Shown piece after piece: positions 23,601 through 39,860 of a DNA stretch of 64,000 nucleotides. The notes beneath the pieces were generated by a model. That model was not told the origin of the DNA, did no database searches, and worked only from the letters and a program-made list of their open reading frames with translations. The stretch lies in NCBI GenBank assembly GCA_030272155.1, contig CP126194.1, forward strand, positions 6,811,501 to 6,875,500, written 5' to 3'. This DNA comes from Tetradesmus obliquus. Its lineage: Eukaryota > Chlorophyta > Chlorophyceae > Sphaeropleales > Scenedesmaceae. The stretch's first letter is position 1; every line of letters starts with the position of its first letter. The position numbers and the translations under genes are program-made.

Positions 23601-26041
23601 GGAGCAGCTGCCGCTGATGACAACTAAGGAGCAGCTGGAAGATGCTGCTGCGGCATTCAAGCAGCACCTGCACAAGCAGCACCCGGGCTTGTTTGTGCCA
23701 GCAGCAGTAACAGGCAAGGATGTGCTTGCTGCAGCACCTGGCGCAGGGATGGAGAAAGGTGCAGCAGCAGCAGTGGCTGTGCCGACAGCAGGAGCCAGTT
23801 CTTGGGCCAAGTATAAGGCGCTGCTTTCGAGGGAGATGCTGGTCATGACAAGGTGCGCCACAGCAGCCGCTGCTGTTTTGGTAAGATGGCTGATGCTTGC
23901 TTTGGAGTGACTGCTGACTTTGATCTCCTTTGATCTCCCACCTATATGCAGCTTCGGTGCTGACTTGGGCAGCTGCTGCTTGATGAAGCAACTGCCGTTG
24001 CTTGCACGAACCACCAGCAGCCTCCAGGTTTGGATGTGGGCGGGCGCCTGCTGGTGTTCACCTACCTGGGCTTGCTCTGCTTGCTGGGTCTACTGCTGGT
24101 CTACTGCTGTTTGTTGCCAACCGCTGTGGCTTTGGCCTGCATCGGCTTGCAGGAACCCGCTGGATGTGGGCGGGCGCATGCTAGTGTTCACCTACCTGGG
24201 CTTGCTCTGCTTACATGGGGTGCGTTTGTTTGTCACCTACCGTTTGTAACCTCTAGGAAATGCATGACATCCTTGTTGCTTGCAGGAACCCGCTGGATGT
24301 GGGCGGGCGCATGCTGGTGTTCACCTACCTGGGCTTGCTGTGGGGCCTGGTGTGCTTCGACCTGCCTGGCGATGCATCAGGCATCTACGCACGCACCATG
24401 GTGAGCAGCAGACCCTGCACCTGCTGAACTGCAGCAGTAAGCACAGTAGCTTGCAGGCATACAGCCCTACTGCTGCAACTTCTCGTGATGTCCCTGCAGT
24501 ATGTCTGGCTGCACTGTGTGTGTGGCATGGCGTTTCTTGCAACAGTACATGCAGCACACGTACTACTAGCAAAGACATGCACAACACTGGTCCAACAAAC
24601 AATCTCTCACACTTGTCAACACTGTTTTACTATCCGTCATGCCACTGCAGGTGGCTTATGTGACTGTGGCATTCTACCTGCTCATGCCGTATGTATCCAT
24701 GTCGCTGTTCTCAGCTGATAAGGGCCTCTTTGCAGAAGATGTGGCAGGCAGGCTGTACCACCCGCTGCAGTACTACGCTGCAAAGCTCAGCCTGTCGCTG
24801 CCATTCAATGGGGCACTGGCCATCGCCTTCCAGCTGATATTCTATGGTATGGCGGGGATGCGGCATGGCGCAGGCGTGATGGTGCAGAGCACGGTCATCA
24901 GCCTGCTGTCTGGCCTGATCGGCATGCAGGTGGGTTTGGTGTGCTGCTGTTTATGAAGCGCTAGTGGTTTGGTGTTGCACATGCGCAGGCGGATGTATGC
25001 GCAGGACACTCTGCTGTGTGACTGCTGACAGGCACATATGTCACATTGACCAAGAGCTTCGCAGCAGGCAGCAAAATGTGGCCTGACACTTACTGCATGC
25101 TGCTGCAGCAGCAGCCCTGCCCTCCATGCCTCGCCACTGTGCTGCGCAAGCACAAACATACCATCAGTCACTACTCTGCCAACGATGCATCTTGTACCCT
25201 TACGTCTCTGCTGCCGCAGGCCGTCTACTGCTGTGCTGTGCTGGCCAGTAGTCAGGACCTGGCATTCGTGCTAGCCATTGCGTGGACCTGCCCCAACATG
25301 TTTGTCACCAGCTTCATGCAGCCCTTTCAAAACTACCGCCTGGGCTGGGGCATCAGCTGGATGCGTTATATCAGTCCTGCAGGCTTTGCATGGCAGGCGC
25401 TGATGCAGCTGGAGTTGGGGGGCAGGGCCTTTGATTGCTCGAAGGGAGCAGGGCTGCGCGCACTGGGCCTCGTTGAAGGTGAGCTACTGTAACACATTAT
25501 GTTGTTTTTTATGAGCAAAGAGCTTGTTGCTCCATGTGTCTGCTTGTGATTCAGGCGTGCCTGTGTGCTGCTTTTTGACCAACACCCATGCAGCTGGCAG
25601 GCAGCAGAGGCTGCTCCTGCAGCTGCTGTTGCATTTCGTGTGGCATTGAGATCCTGATATGTTGCTGCTGCTGCTGCTGCTGCTGTCCTTGCTGCATGCA
25701 GACCTCGTGCCTGACACTGGCTCGCTGCAGCTGCTGAAGCAGTGCCTGAACCGCTTTGGCACCACCTGCTGGGTGACTTGCTGACACGCTGCTGCTGCTG
25801 CTGCTGCTACTGCTGCCTGCTGCATGCAGACCTCGTGCCCGACACTGGCTCGCTGCGGCTGCTCAAGCAGGGCTTAAGCCGCCTGGGCCCTACCTGCATC
25901 GCCAGCGGTGACGCTGTCATAGCCATGAACATGACACCACTACCGTATGCAGCCTCCATCTTCATCCTGCTTGGCTACTTTGTGCTGCTGCTGGGGCTGA
26001 CTTATTGGGGCATCTGGCGCATCAGCAAAAGGAAGCACTGA
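20682..26041 (+). CDS. ABCG-family half-transporter
   Basis: ATP-driven membrane exporter of the ABCG (white/WBC) type: nucleotide-binding domain first, then one membrane domain; such half-transporters dimerise. Exons: 20682-21080, 21415-21603, 21975-22127, 22578-22829, 23140-23852, 24286-24400, 24651-24929, 25220-25478 and 25830-26041, all in phase, 856 residues. A hydrophobic helix occurs near the N-terminus (WVTTFVVANVFAGFWLV). Walker A GPSGAGKST is at about 149-157, the signature-like MSGSERKQ at about 261-268, Walker B LVFLDEPTTGLDS from about 282, and the H-loop SVHQP follows. A Gln/Ser/Ala-rich linker of roughly 170 residues, encoded in exon 5, separates the NBD from the membrane helices. 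The C-terminal half has several hydrophobic segments (VAYVTVAFYLLMPYVSM, SIFILLGYFVLLLGLTYWG). The substrate cannot be told. Introns hold copies of exon 3's end and of exon 6's and exon 9's starts. Confidence 0.93.
22175..25755 (+). repeat. Partial exon-junction copies in ABCG introns
   Basis: The end of exon 21975-22127 (LMGLAEQQHML plus donor) is repeated at about 22179-22230 and 22270-22320. The start of exon 24286-24400 (GLDVGGRMLVFTYLGLL region with acceptor) is repeated at about 24028-24090 and 24145-24220. The start of exon 25830 is copied at about 25695-25755, preceded like its parent by a CTG run and GCATGCAG. Only the last listed version of each start, or the first of each end, gives a continuous conserved protein. 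Confidence 0.88.
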
Positions 26042-29000
26042 GTGCGCTCAGCTGCTAGCAGCTGTGGTTTGTCGACAAATTCTTTGTCAGCAGCAAGGGG
26101 CAGCCGCTGCAGATCAGCTCAGGGGGTTGCTTTGTGTGCTGGCATAGTACAGCCGGCGGCTCAACATGTGTTGATTAGCCAGCGCATCAGGTGTAGCCAG
26201 GCTGGCTAGCATCATCTTATGAGTTAAGGCTACTCTGGGATGGCAGGGAAGCTTGAAAAGCTGCGTCAGCAGCTGCAGGTGATGTTTGGGTGCACGCTGC
26301 AATGCTTGCACTATGTTTTCGTGCTGTTGCGGGTCATGCTGGCGCTCAGAGGAATCATTGTGTGCAGCCTCTTATCTCTAGGTGTGCCGGCAGTTGCCTT
26401 CAGCTCAGACTGTCTTGCGCATTCAGTGTGTGGGTTTTGAGGACAGTCTTATGGTTGGTCATTAGTAACTGGACTCTGGCTTGAGCGTTACGACATCTCA
26501 GTGGTTGCCGTATCGGCACTAGACGCAGTGCTGCTAGCCGCAGGCATGTGCAGGCCTGCATGGTGCGGCGGATGCTTCAATTTTATGTTTCTGTTGTGCT
26601 TTTCATCAGAGTAGTATGTGGGATAGGTATGGCAGACAGTTGTAGTGTTGAGTTGCCCTTGGTATTTTTGCTGCGTTTACGTAGTCTATAAGTGCAGTGT
26701 TCTTGGGGGCTGGCTGTGTACCCATTTGCAGTGTGGGGTTTTTTTTAGGAAAGGCTGTGGCTGGAAAGGCACATGCCTGAGCAGCTGCAACCACAGATCT
26801 CAGCTGCTCTGTGAGCGCTCAGCCGTTACATCAGCAGCACCGACTGCTGGTAAGCGGCTGATGCAAGCTGCCGTTCAGTGTTCTAAAGTGGCACCTGCAC
26901 AGTTCTGGTGAAGTCTGCGGCATCATGTTGTTAAGATAACATCAGCAACACAGTAGTGCTCAGGTGCTGTACATGCTTCATACAGGGCGCCAACAGGCTG
27001 TGCGCACACATCTCTATCATCTGTTTGTCGGGGCGTGTGGTGGTTGCTGCACAGATTGAGAGCCCCATTCACACAAGGCGCCAGCAGAGACTTCACGGCG
27101 TTTTTTGTACTGCAGCAGCCCGCGCCATGCTACAGTCTTTGTGATTCAATGCATAATGGCATGTGCCACTGATGCGACAGGAGCTACGTTCAGAAATGTG
27201 TCGTTTGCTGGTTGCATGCCCAACCACAATAGCAGCACGGCACAATGCTGCAGGTGCGTCGGCTGTCTCCAGGCGACCTTTAGGTTTGCTGTGATGCTGC
27301 ACAGTGCAGGGTTGTGCATGACTGTTTGGCTGCGTTTTGCTGTGCTTAGGCCGGGGTGCAGCCGTCACAGATCTGGCTCCCAGCAAGCCAGAATAGAATT
27401 GTCATTGCACCTGTGGTGCAGCAACCACCGCTGGCATTGTTCGCCTGTGAGCCACAGAAGACAGCGTATGTATCAAAGGCTGTTGGCAGCCTGGAGTTGT
27501 TGTTGGTTGCATCGGCTGCTGGCATCATGCATCATGTATGTATGCTGCTTGCATCGTGCATCATGTCTGATGCTATGGTAGCTGGCCAGCTCATAGCTGT
27601 TGGCTGGTGATGGGGTGGTGGTGAGCTGACCAAAGCTGTGTATGGCTGATGAACATGTGCACTTGTTTGAATCTTTGTAGTTGGCAGCATGGTAGCTGGA
27701 CTGCTGTTGCAGGTTGATTCTCGGTGGAGTTACACGTGTTTGGGACAGTGATATGCTGAGTGCCGCTGTTTCTGCTGCTGCGCTTGCTGTACATGCTTTG
27801 GTGGTACCGGTGCCAGCTGCATTGATGTGTCCCTTGTACAGTATGCAGTAGTTGTGAGTCAGCATGTCACCGGTATAGTGTGTTGTTGCAGAGAGCAGAG
27901 TACACAGTACATGACAACTGCTGTGGTGGTGACAGCCGCGCACACGCGCCAACACCGTGGCTGCATGCGTACCAGAGAATTAGCGGCAGCTGGCTTCATA
28001 AGCCAGGCGCGTGTTTGTCTTCATGGGTATAGCTCTACATATGTTGACACTGCCGCAATGCAGTAACGGCACTCTATTCATCATCATGTTACCATTTAAG
28101 CCATAGCAACGTCGCCATCGGCCCCGCGCCCCACAGGAGCGGCTGAATGAACAGGCGAAGGGGGAAGGGGAGGGAGCACTATTTCATTATCCCGCTTGCA
28201 GACATTCCTGTGATTCCAGGCAAGAACAAGGTAGTCAGCAATCAGCCGAGCAGCCAACCTGCAAACACCAGATCCACCCCAAACATCGTCATAAACAAAA
28301 CGCAACACCATGGCAGAGGGGTCAGTCATGGCCAATAAAGCACGCAGTTTTTCAGCGCAACCTGGCAGCCTTCGCAGCTCTGCGTACATAGATTCCCTCA
28401 AATCAGCGGTATCAAGACACCCCAAAACAAAGTGGGACAAAGTCTCAGTAGCAGAACCGCATGCAGGACAGACAATGGTAGGATTGGCCCGACGGCCACC
28501 ATATTTGCTTGTACGTGCATGCACACACAAGCAGCGCAGACGAACTCGCATCAGGAGCTCAAACGGCACTCTATTGTGTGGTTTTGTGTGGAAAGCAGCA
28601 TGCTTTGGCATCTTTTTGCGCAGGCAAAGGGCCCCCGCCAATGTGGTGGCAACCACATGCCGCATGTGGTTACCACCGTAGCCGCTGCGGCACTGCCTTT
28701 GACAGGCTGTCACAGCAGTGCTGTACTGCAACTGCTGGGGGGTGACATGGGCTGCTGCCTTGTGATTGGTAGCTTGCGGTGTATAGACTTTTACTCGATT
28801 TGACAAGCAAGCGTTTGAGCGTAACATCAAACCTTCAAAGCGCCCCTGCGGCCCAGCACCACATACGGCCCCACTTGGTGCTGTCATGACAGTCTTGATC
28901 ATCTGTGCCATCAGGCCTGCAAGCACCAGCTGCGTGCTACATGACAGCAACATTCGGTGGTGGCAGAGTGTTTTCGGTGGGTCTTGATGTCACATCTTGC

Positions 29001-29506
29001 GTGTGACCAAACTCCTTGGTCTGTCCGTACGATTCGACCCTTTTCGCCACAGACAGCATACACAAGACCGTGTTTGCCTGAAACACACATTTTTAGCTGC
29101 AAACTACTATGTTAGCATCTCTGAATGGGCTCGGCGCTGCTGGCGGATGCTGTAGTGGGAGGGCTTTGCAAAGCATGCGGTGAGCAGCGCGTGTGCACGC
29201 GGTACGCAGCTTCAGAACCTTATTGAGAAACCTTCTAGTAACACGACACTTCTGAATAGCGATGAAACTGCATGTCTTGCTGGTGAACCGAACAGGGGTC
29301 ACCTGCCGATAGTGCTGTTGAGGGGTGTGAACAGCTTGGCCACTGCGTGCAGCGTTAAATAAAGGGTCGCATACGATCCACAAAACATGGATCTAAGCAA
29401 ATGTTGAGTCCAACTCAGCGTCACGTGGCTGTAGGCCTTCAACATGGCAGGGCCCAGCTGCTGTACCAGCCTGCCCAGCCTGTGAAGGTGCTGGGGGTGA
29501 CACATC
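26042..29506. other. Intergenic region with LINE fragment
   Basis: Between the ABCG stop and the lyase start. Apart from the LINE fragment at 28079-28561 no gene was recognised on either strand. The first several hundred bases are probably ABCG 3' UTR, and the last part probably holds the promoter and 5' end of the lyase gene. Confidence 0.5.
28065..28575 (-). mobile_element. 5'-truncated non-LTR retrotransposon (LINE) with target-site duplication
   Basis: On the minus strand 28561-28079 encodes the C-terminal end of a LINE ORF2. It has a zinc-knuckle-like segment (PTIVCPACGSATETLSHFVL, followed by GC) of the kind that ends many LINE reverse transcriptases, and a ~90-residue tail ending GDVAMA-stop. 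The 3' end carries a short ATG/TGA repeat tail. Perfect 14-bp direct repeats AACGGCACTCTATT at 28065-28078 and 28562-28575 define the target-site duplication and show the 5' truncation point. No reverse-transcriptase or endonuclease domain is left, so the copy cannot move by itself. The perfect duplication and open frame suggest a fairly young insertion. The open frame continues upstream past the duplication only by chance. Confidence 0.88.
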
Positions 29507-35118
<5,612 letters not shown>

Positions 35119-36312
35119 CTGTATGAAACCAATACCATCAATACCAAAGTATAGGAGGGACCTACCTCAAGCACAAGCCCAGCGAGCCAATTCACCGCAT
35201 CTATAAGAACAAATTTAGACACCCACCGAGTCCTGAGGACTACCTTGATGGCGTAGCTGTTGCCAGTGATGGGCGCTGCCAGCAGCCAGAGCTCGAGCAG
35301 CAGCTTGCGGCGCGGCGCTGATGCTAGCACTCAGTGCTGGCGTGTCGCTGCGTAGTGCAGTGTGCTTGGCTTGTATGCATGTCGCACCATCATGGTGCGT
35401 TACATGATGTAACGGGTTTACATAAATGGTATACCGGTTTCACCAGGAGAGTGCGGCATGAGATGCTGGGCCGGGGTTGAGGAACGCACTGCCGCCAGCA
35501 AGCTGGGTGTTTGTTGCACGCTGACAGCATTCAGAGCAGCAACGTGCCGCTGCAGCGCTTGGTGCTGGTGTGCTACTGCGCAGTGCAGTGTTTTCCGCTG
35601 CATGTGTGCCGCACCATGTAAGCGGCTGTGTACGGTGACGGTGTGGACTATATTAGGTGCTGAGCATGTGTCTATATGACGGTGTTGCTAGCAGCGCTGG
35701 TGGCTTCGCCACCAGGCCTAATCGCAAAGCGCTGGGCCGGGATTGCTGAGCAACACTGGGGCCAACAACATGATGTCGGTGGATCCATGTATACTCATTC
35801 AGTTGAGATCATGTTCATTTGATATATTTGACGCATCCATCAATAGAGAACACATGCAATTCAATTGAGAATTTCAAATGGCCAGCACTGGCTAGCTGGC
35901 AAGTAGTAAGACGTTCTGAGGCCATACAGCTGTATTGCCTCATGACACACAGGCTACCGCTGCAGCGGCCGCTGGCAACACAGCGATGATCATGATGAGT
36001 CAACCACAGCAGCCCTTGATCAAAAGGCACTCTGCAACATAAGAGGATCTTTTCATGGCGTCATGACGCACAGGCTACCACTTGGCCGTCAAGTGTGTGA
36101 CGCCCACGATCACAGTCGCAAGCAAATACTACAAGAGATCACATAGATCTACTAAATCTAGTGGCTAGAGATCCAGTCATGTTGCCATGCCACAACAGCC
36201 TGCAGTCACACACAGATTGCAGGATACTCGCGCTGAATAGTCAGCCCCTGACACCTGAGGTGGCCGCCCACCGCTGCCGCTGCTGCTGACGCTGCCACTC
36301 AGAAGTCAAGAT
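35119..36312. other. Convergent 3' region, lyase / JMJD6
   Basis: 3' UTRs of two converging genes. TGTAA occurs at about 35406 and 35616, possible poly(A) signals for the lyase. The 35.8-36.2 kb part is more AT-rich than its surroundings. No gene was recognised. Confidence 0.45.
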
Positions 36313-39300
36313 TCAAGGCTGCTGCTGCAGCTGCTGCTGCAGCTGCTCCTGCCGCTGCTCCTGCCGCTGCTCCTGCCGCTGCTCCTGCAGCGGTTGCTGC
36401 AGCAGCTGCTGCTGCGCTTGCTGCTGCTCCTGAAGCGGCTGCTGCTGCTCCTGCTGCTGCTCCTGAAGCGGCTGCTGCTGCTCCTGCTGCTGTTCCTGAT
36501 GCTGCTCCTGAAGCGGCTGCTGCTGCTTTTGTGCTACTGCCGCATCAGCACCAGCAGCCGAATCACCAACTTGGTCCTTGCTGCCATCAGCAGCGGCCTT
36601 CCGCCGCTTAGCCTGCCTGCTGCTGCCGCCATCCCCCGCCTCACTATCCGAGCTGCTGCTGCTGCTGCTGCTCCCGCTGCTGCTACTACTGCTGCTACTG
36701 CTGCTGCTACTGCTGTTGCTGAGCTGCGCCGCCCCCTGCGCATCTACTGCGTCAGCAATCGCCGCCAAATCCGGCCGCTGCTGCCGCAGCGCAGCCAGCA
36801 GCTTAGCACTCATCTTGGGCCGGCCTTTCCGCGTATGCCTCCAAGCCGTCTCAAAGTTGCTGCTGCTCACATAATTATGTGTAACTGCAATTGTGAGGTC
36901 AATATTCAGCACTGCGTGCCACCAGCCATGCGGTACAAACACGGTTTCACCAGGCCGTTGAATGAGGTCTAGGGGTTTAGCGGTTGGCCAGTCCAGCTGC
37001 TGCGTGCGCGGGTAGACTTTGCTGAACCAGCTGACTGCTTCTCGCTCCAGGCCGGGCTCCTTGGGCAGTATGTGCTGCACGGGTTGATGTGGATGGATGT
37101 GTTGGTGGCGGTGGGGAGATGCAAGGAAATGTGGTGTCAGAACAAGCAAGAATGATTGCTAATTACTCTGGCACGTGAGGCCGGGCTCCTTTGGGAGTAT
37201 GTGCTGCAGCGGTGGATGTGTGGCGGTCGGAAGACGTGCAGAAAAGAACAGGACATGTAAGTTGAGATGGCTCTTCACTGGTTGATGGGAAGTAACTGCT
37301 GCCACTACTGCCGCTGCCGCTGCTGTCGCCGCTGCTGCCGCTGCCACTGCTGCTGCTGCTGCTACCACTGCTGCTGCTGCCGGCCTCACCTCTCTTGGTG
37401 TGCCTGGCGGGAACAGCGCCCAGCGCTTGTGCCCAGCCAGCAGCGCATTCCAGGCGCTGGTGGCCAGCGGGTCTACATGCAGGCCTGTGCCGCTGCGAGC
37501 CGGTCCCATCACAAACCACCTGCAAGTGCAGCGCAGGAGTGTAGCACAGCGCAACATGCTGTGGGATGGAGTGGCACGCATGTAGTCAGCCTCCGCATTG
37601 CAGCATGTCACAGCTGCGTCTTGACGACTCGCAGCTCAGCATTGGCATAGTCTAAAAACACCAATCAGCGATGCACAGAACCTATCATTACAACCTGCTG
37701 CTGCCAAGCACAGCGTCCACAAACATGTACGGCGGCTGCCGCAGCTGCCCTGCCGGCTGGAACAGATCCTCCGGAAACAGTCTCGTCGCAGCATACTGCG
37801 TTGCCAGCACTTGGACAGACAGCAAACAACACCCACAGTAACAGCAGCAGCGACATCACTGCCACCACCACCGCTACCAGCAATGACCGGTTGTGAAGGT
37901 TTTGTTGTAGCTGCTGCACTTTGCGGCAGCTACAACAAAACCTTCACAACCAGTCATTGCCAACAAACACATCAAACTTCCGCTCAAGTGCAAGCACTGC
38001 AGCAATTGCCACTAACCTACACGGCGGCCGCCGCCGCTCCCCTGCCAGCTGGAAGAGGTCTTCTTAGAACAGCCCTGGCACACCGTACTGGCGCTTCATT
38101 GCTTCAACAGAAAGCAAACAACACACCCAGTAACAGCAGCAGCAACACCGCCGCCACCGCTAGCACCTGGTGCAAAGCGTAACAGCCACAGCAGCACCCC
38201 AACAACCAGATCCTGCCAGCAGAAACACGAGTCTGTACACACGAGGTCAATCACTGCAGAATTTGCACCAACCTGTATGGTGGCCGCCGTCGCTCCCCTG
38301 CCAGCTGGAAGAGGTCTTCTTGGAACAGCCCTGGCACACTGTACTGCTGCTTCATTGCTGCGCTGCCGCTGCGGTCAGCAAAGGTGCCATCGAATATGTA
38401 CAGGGGGCTGTCATCTGCGCCTGCGTGGTGGGGGTAGGCGCAGTAGCGCAGGAAGTGCTCAAAGCGCAGTCGCACTGCGTAGCCGTCATCGTCGGAGCCG
38501 ACCTGCGTGTTATAACATGCATGCGACATTGCAAGGTCACAGTTTATGACTGAGGCCAATCAAGGCATGCACAAGTGTGTTTTGCAGATGCAGCGGTGTC
38601 TGTGTGTGGTACAATGATCGCCAGCGTTTGGAAGGGTATGGTAAATGAAGGCAGCCAATTCACCAAAACCACGCATGGACTCTTTCAAGTAGAATTTTAG
38701 CCTATCAGGAGTGAGGGTGATACAGGCGGACGGGATAAGATGTTGCAAGAATTACACTGTTGCAGTAACATAGGAGGAGCACATCTGACCATGCAAACTC
38801 GGCCCGCACGGCAGCTGACACAGCAGCAATTACAAATCTCTTCCTGCAAACCACCCACCTTGAACTTGTGGTCCCGGAACTGCTGCAGCAGCGCCTGCGG
38901 CGTCCACTGCTGCGCTGCCGGCCACGCTTCTGTCAGGCCTGTTATGACAACCGGCTGCCGCGGCGCCTCAAAGAGCTCGATGAAGCGCTCTGAGGTGAGG
39001 TCCTGTGGCCAGCAAAGTAACAGCAGAGCAAAAAACCAGAAGCAGGAACATCCCAGCCAGAGGAAAGCCAGCAGTGAAGTCCTGTGGGCAACAAAACGAC
39101 AGTAATACTATGAAACAAGTGACGGAGCAGCATGCTGCAGTTGCAGTTCAATGAAGCGCTCTGAGGTGAGGTCCTGTGGACAGCAAAACAACAACATGGC
39201 ATGAAACAACAAGCAGGAGCATCCCAGCCAGTGGGAAGCCTCTCTGTCCCTCCCCCTCAGGCAGATGCTGTTTAGGCACAGCCACCACTGCCACAGCCGC

Positions 39301-39715
39301 GGTACCACAAAGTGTCACTCACAGAGATGTGTATGCGCGGCACGCTGTCCTGCAAGCCCTCTAGGCTGAGGATGTCCGACTGCGCGTTCTGCACAACAGC
39401 ACATTGCTACTAGGTTTGCTGCAATTGGCCGTCCAGCTGCACTACAGGACTGCAGGTCACATGTCCTGCTGCCTTGCAGCTTCTCCCCTCCTCACACAGA
39501 GCAATTGCTGTTTAGGCACAGCCACCAATGCCACAGCCGCCGCACCACAATTATATGCACTCACGGAGATGTGTATGCGAGGCACGCTGTCCTGCAAGCC
39601 TTCTAGGCTGAGGATGTCTGACTGTGCGTACTGCTGCCGCTGCCACTCGCCGCGGCTCACGCTCAGCTCGCTGCGCGCTGCGCGCTTGGCGCTGCGGATC
39701 TTGTGCTGCACGTAG
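36313..39715 (-). CDS. JMJD6: JMJD6-type JmjC oxygenase (5' end not found)
   Basis: Fe(II)/2-oxoglutarate oxygenase; animal JMJD6 hydroxylates lysines of splicing factors in the nucleus and has been reported to demethylate arginines. Minus-strand exons: 39715-39565, 39002-38859, 38502-38273, 37519-37390 and 37074-36313, in phase, 471 residues without the first exon. Colinear with human JMJD6: [15 protein letters not shown] (human KKRIREAKRSARPEL), [39 protein letters not shown], then [20 protein letters not shown] with the HxD iron ligands, [17 protein letters not shown] with the distal His, and [20 protein letters not shown] poly-Ser tract follows, as in animal JMJD6, then a KRRK basic patch and a long Gln/Glu/Leu tail encoded by degenerate CTG/CAG repeats. 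The first exon, ending in phase 2 upstream of 39715, was not identified. Introns hold exon copies and a long hairpin. Confidence 0.93.
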
Positions 39716-39860
39716 CTGCGGGCAGGGCAGGCAGCAGTATGTTTGGTTGCAACGCGTGTGTGTTTGGTTGCGGCGCATGCGCATAAGTTCAATTACGAAT
39801 CCTGTGCTGCATGTAGCTGCAGGTAGGGCAGGATAAAGGCAAGCAACCAGCGCACTCACA
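37150..39860 (-). repeat. Partial exon-junction copies in JMJD6 introns
   Basis: Examples: the start of exon 37074 (LPKEPGL) is copied at about 37170-37210. The end of exon 38502-38273 ([18 protein letters not shown] region) is copied at about 38020-38090 and more diverged at about 37735-37805. The start of exon 39002 ([10 protein letters not shown]) is copied at about 39140-39180. The end of exon 39715-39565 is copied at about 39320-39375. The start of exon 39715 is copied at about 39800-39830 before the exon. Orientation rules are the same as in plus-strand genes. Confidence 0.82.
37880..37960 (-). ncRNA. Long hairpin inside a JMJD6 intron, candidate small-RNA precursor
   Basis: Arms 37880-37914 and 37926-37960 (35 nt each) are complementary except at one position, with an 11-nt loop. 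On the JMJD6 sense (minus) strand the single non-match becomes a G-U pair, so the stem is fully paired in the transcript; on the plus strand it would be a C-A mismatch. It lies in the intron between exons 38502-38273 and 37519-37390. Long, well-paired hairpins in introns are typical sources of miRNAs in Chlamydomonas. No expression evidence exists here. Confidence 0.5.

Noticed and set aside
28576-28953. Extension of the LINE frame toward 28953
   Set aside because: The target-site duplication at 28562-28575 marks the insertion boundary; the frame beyond it is chance.
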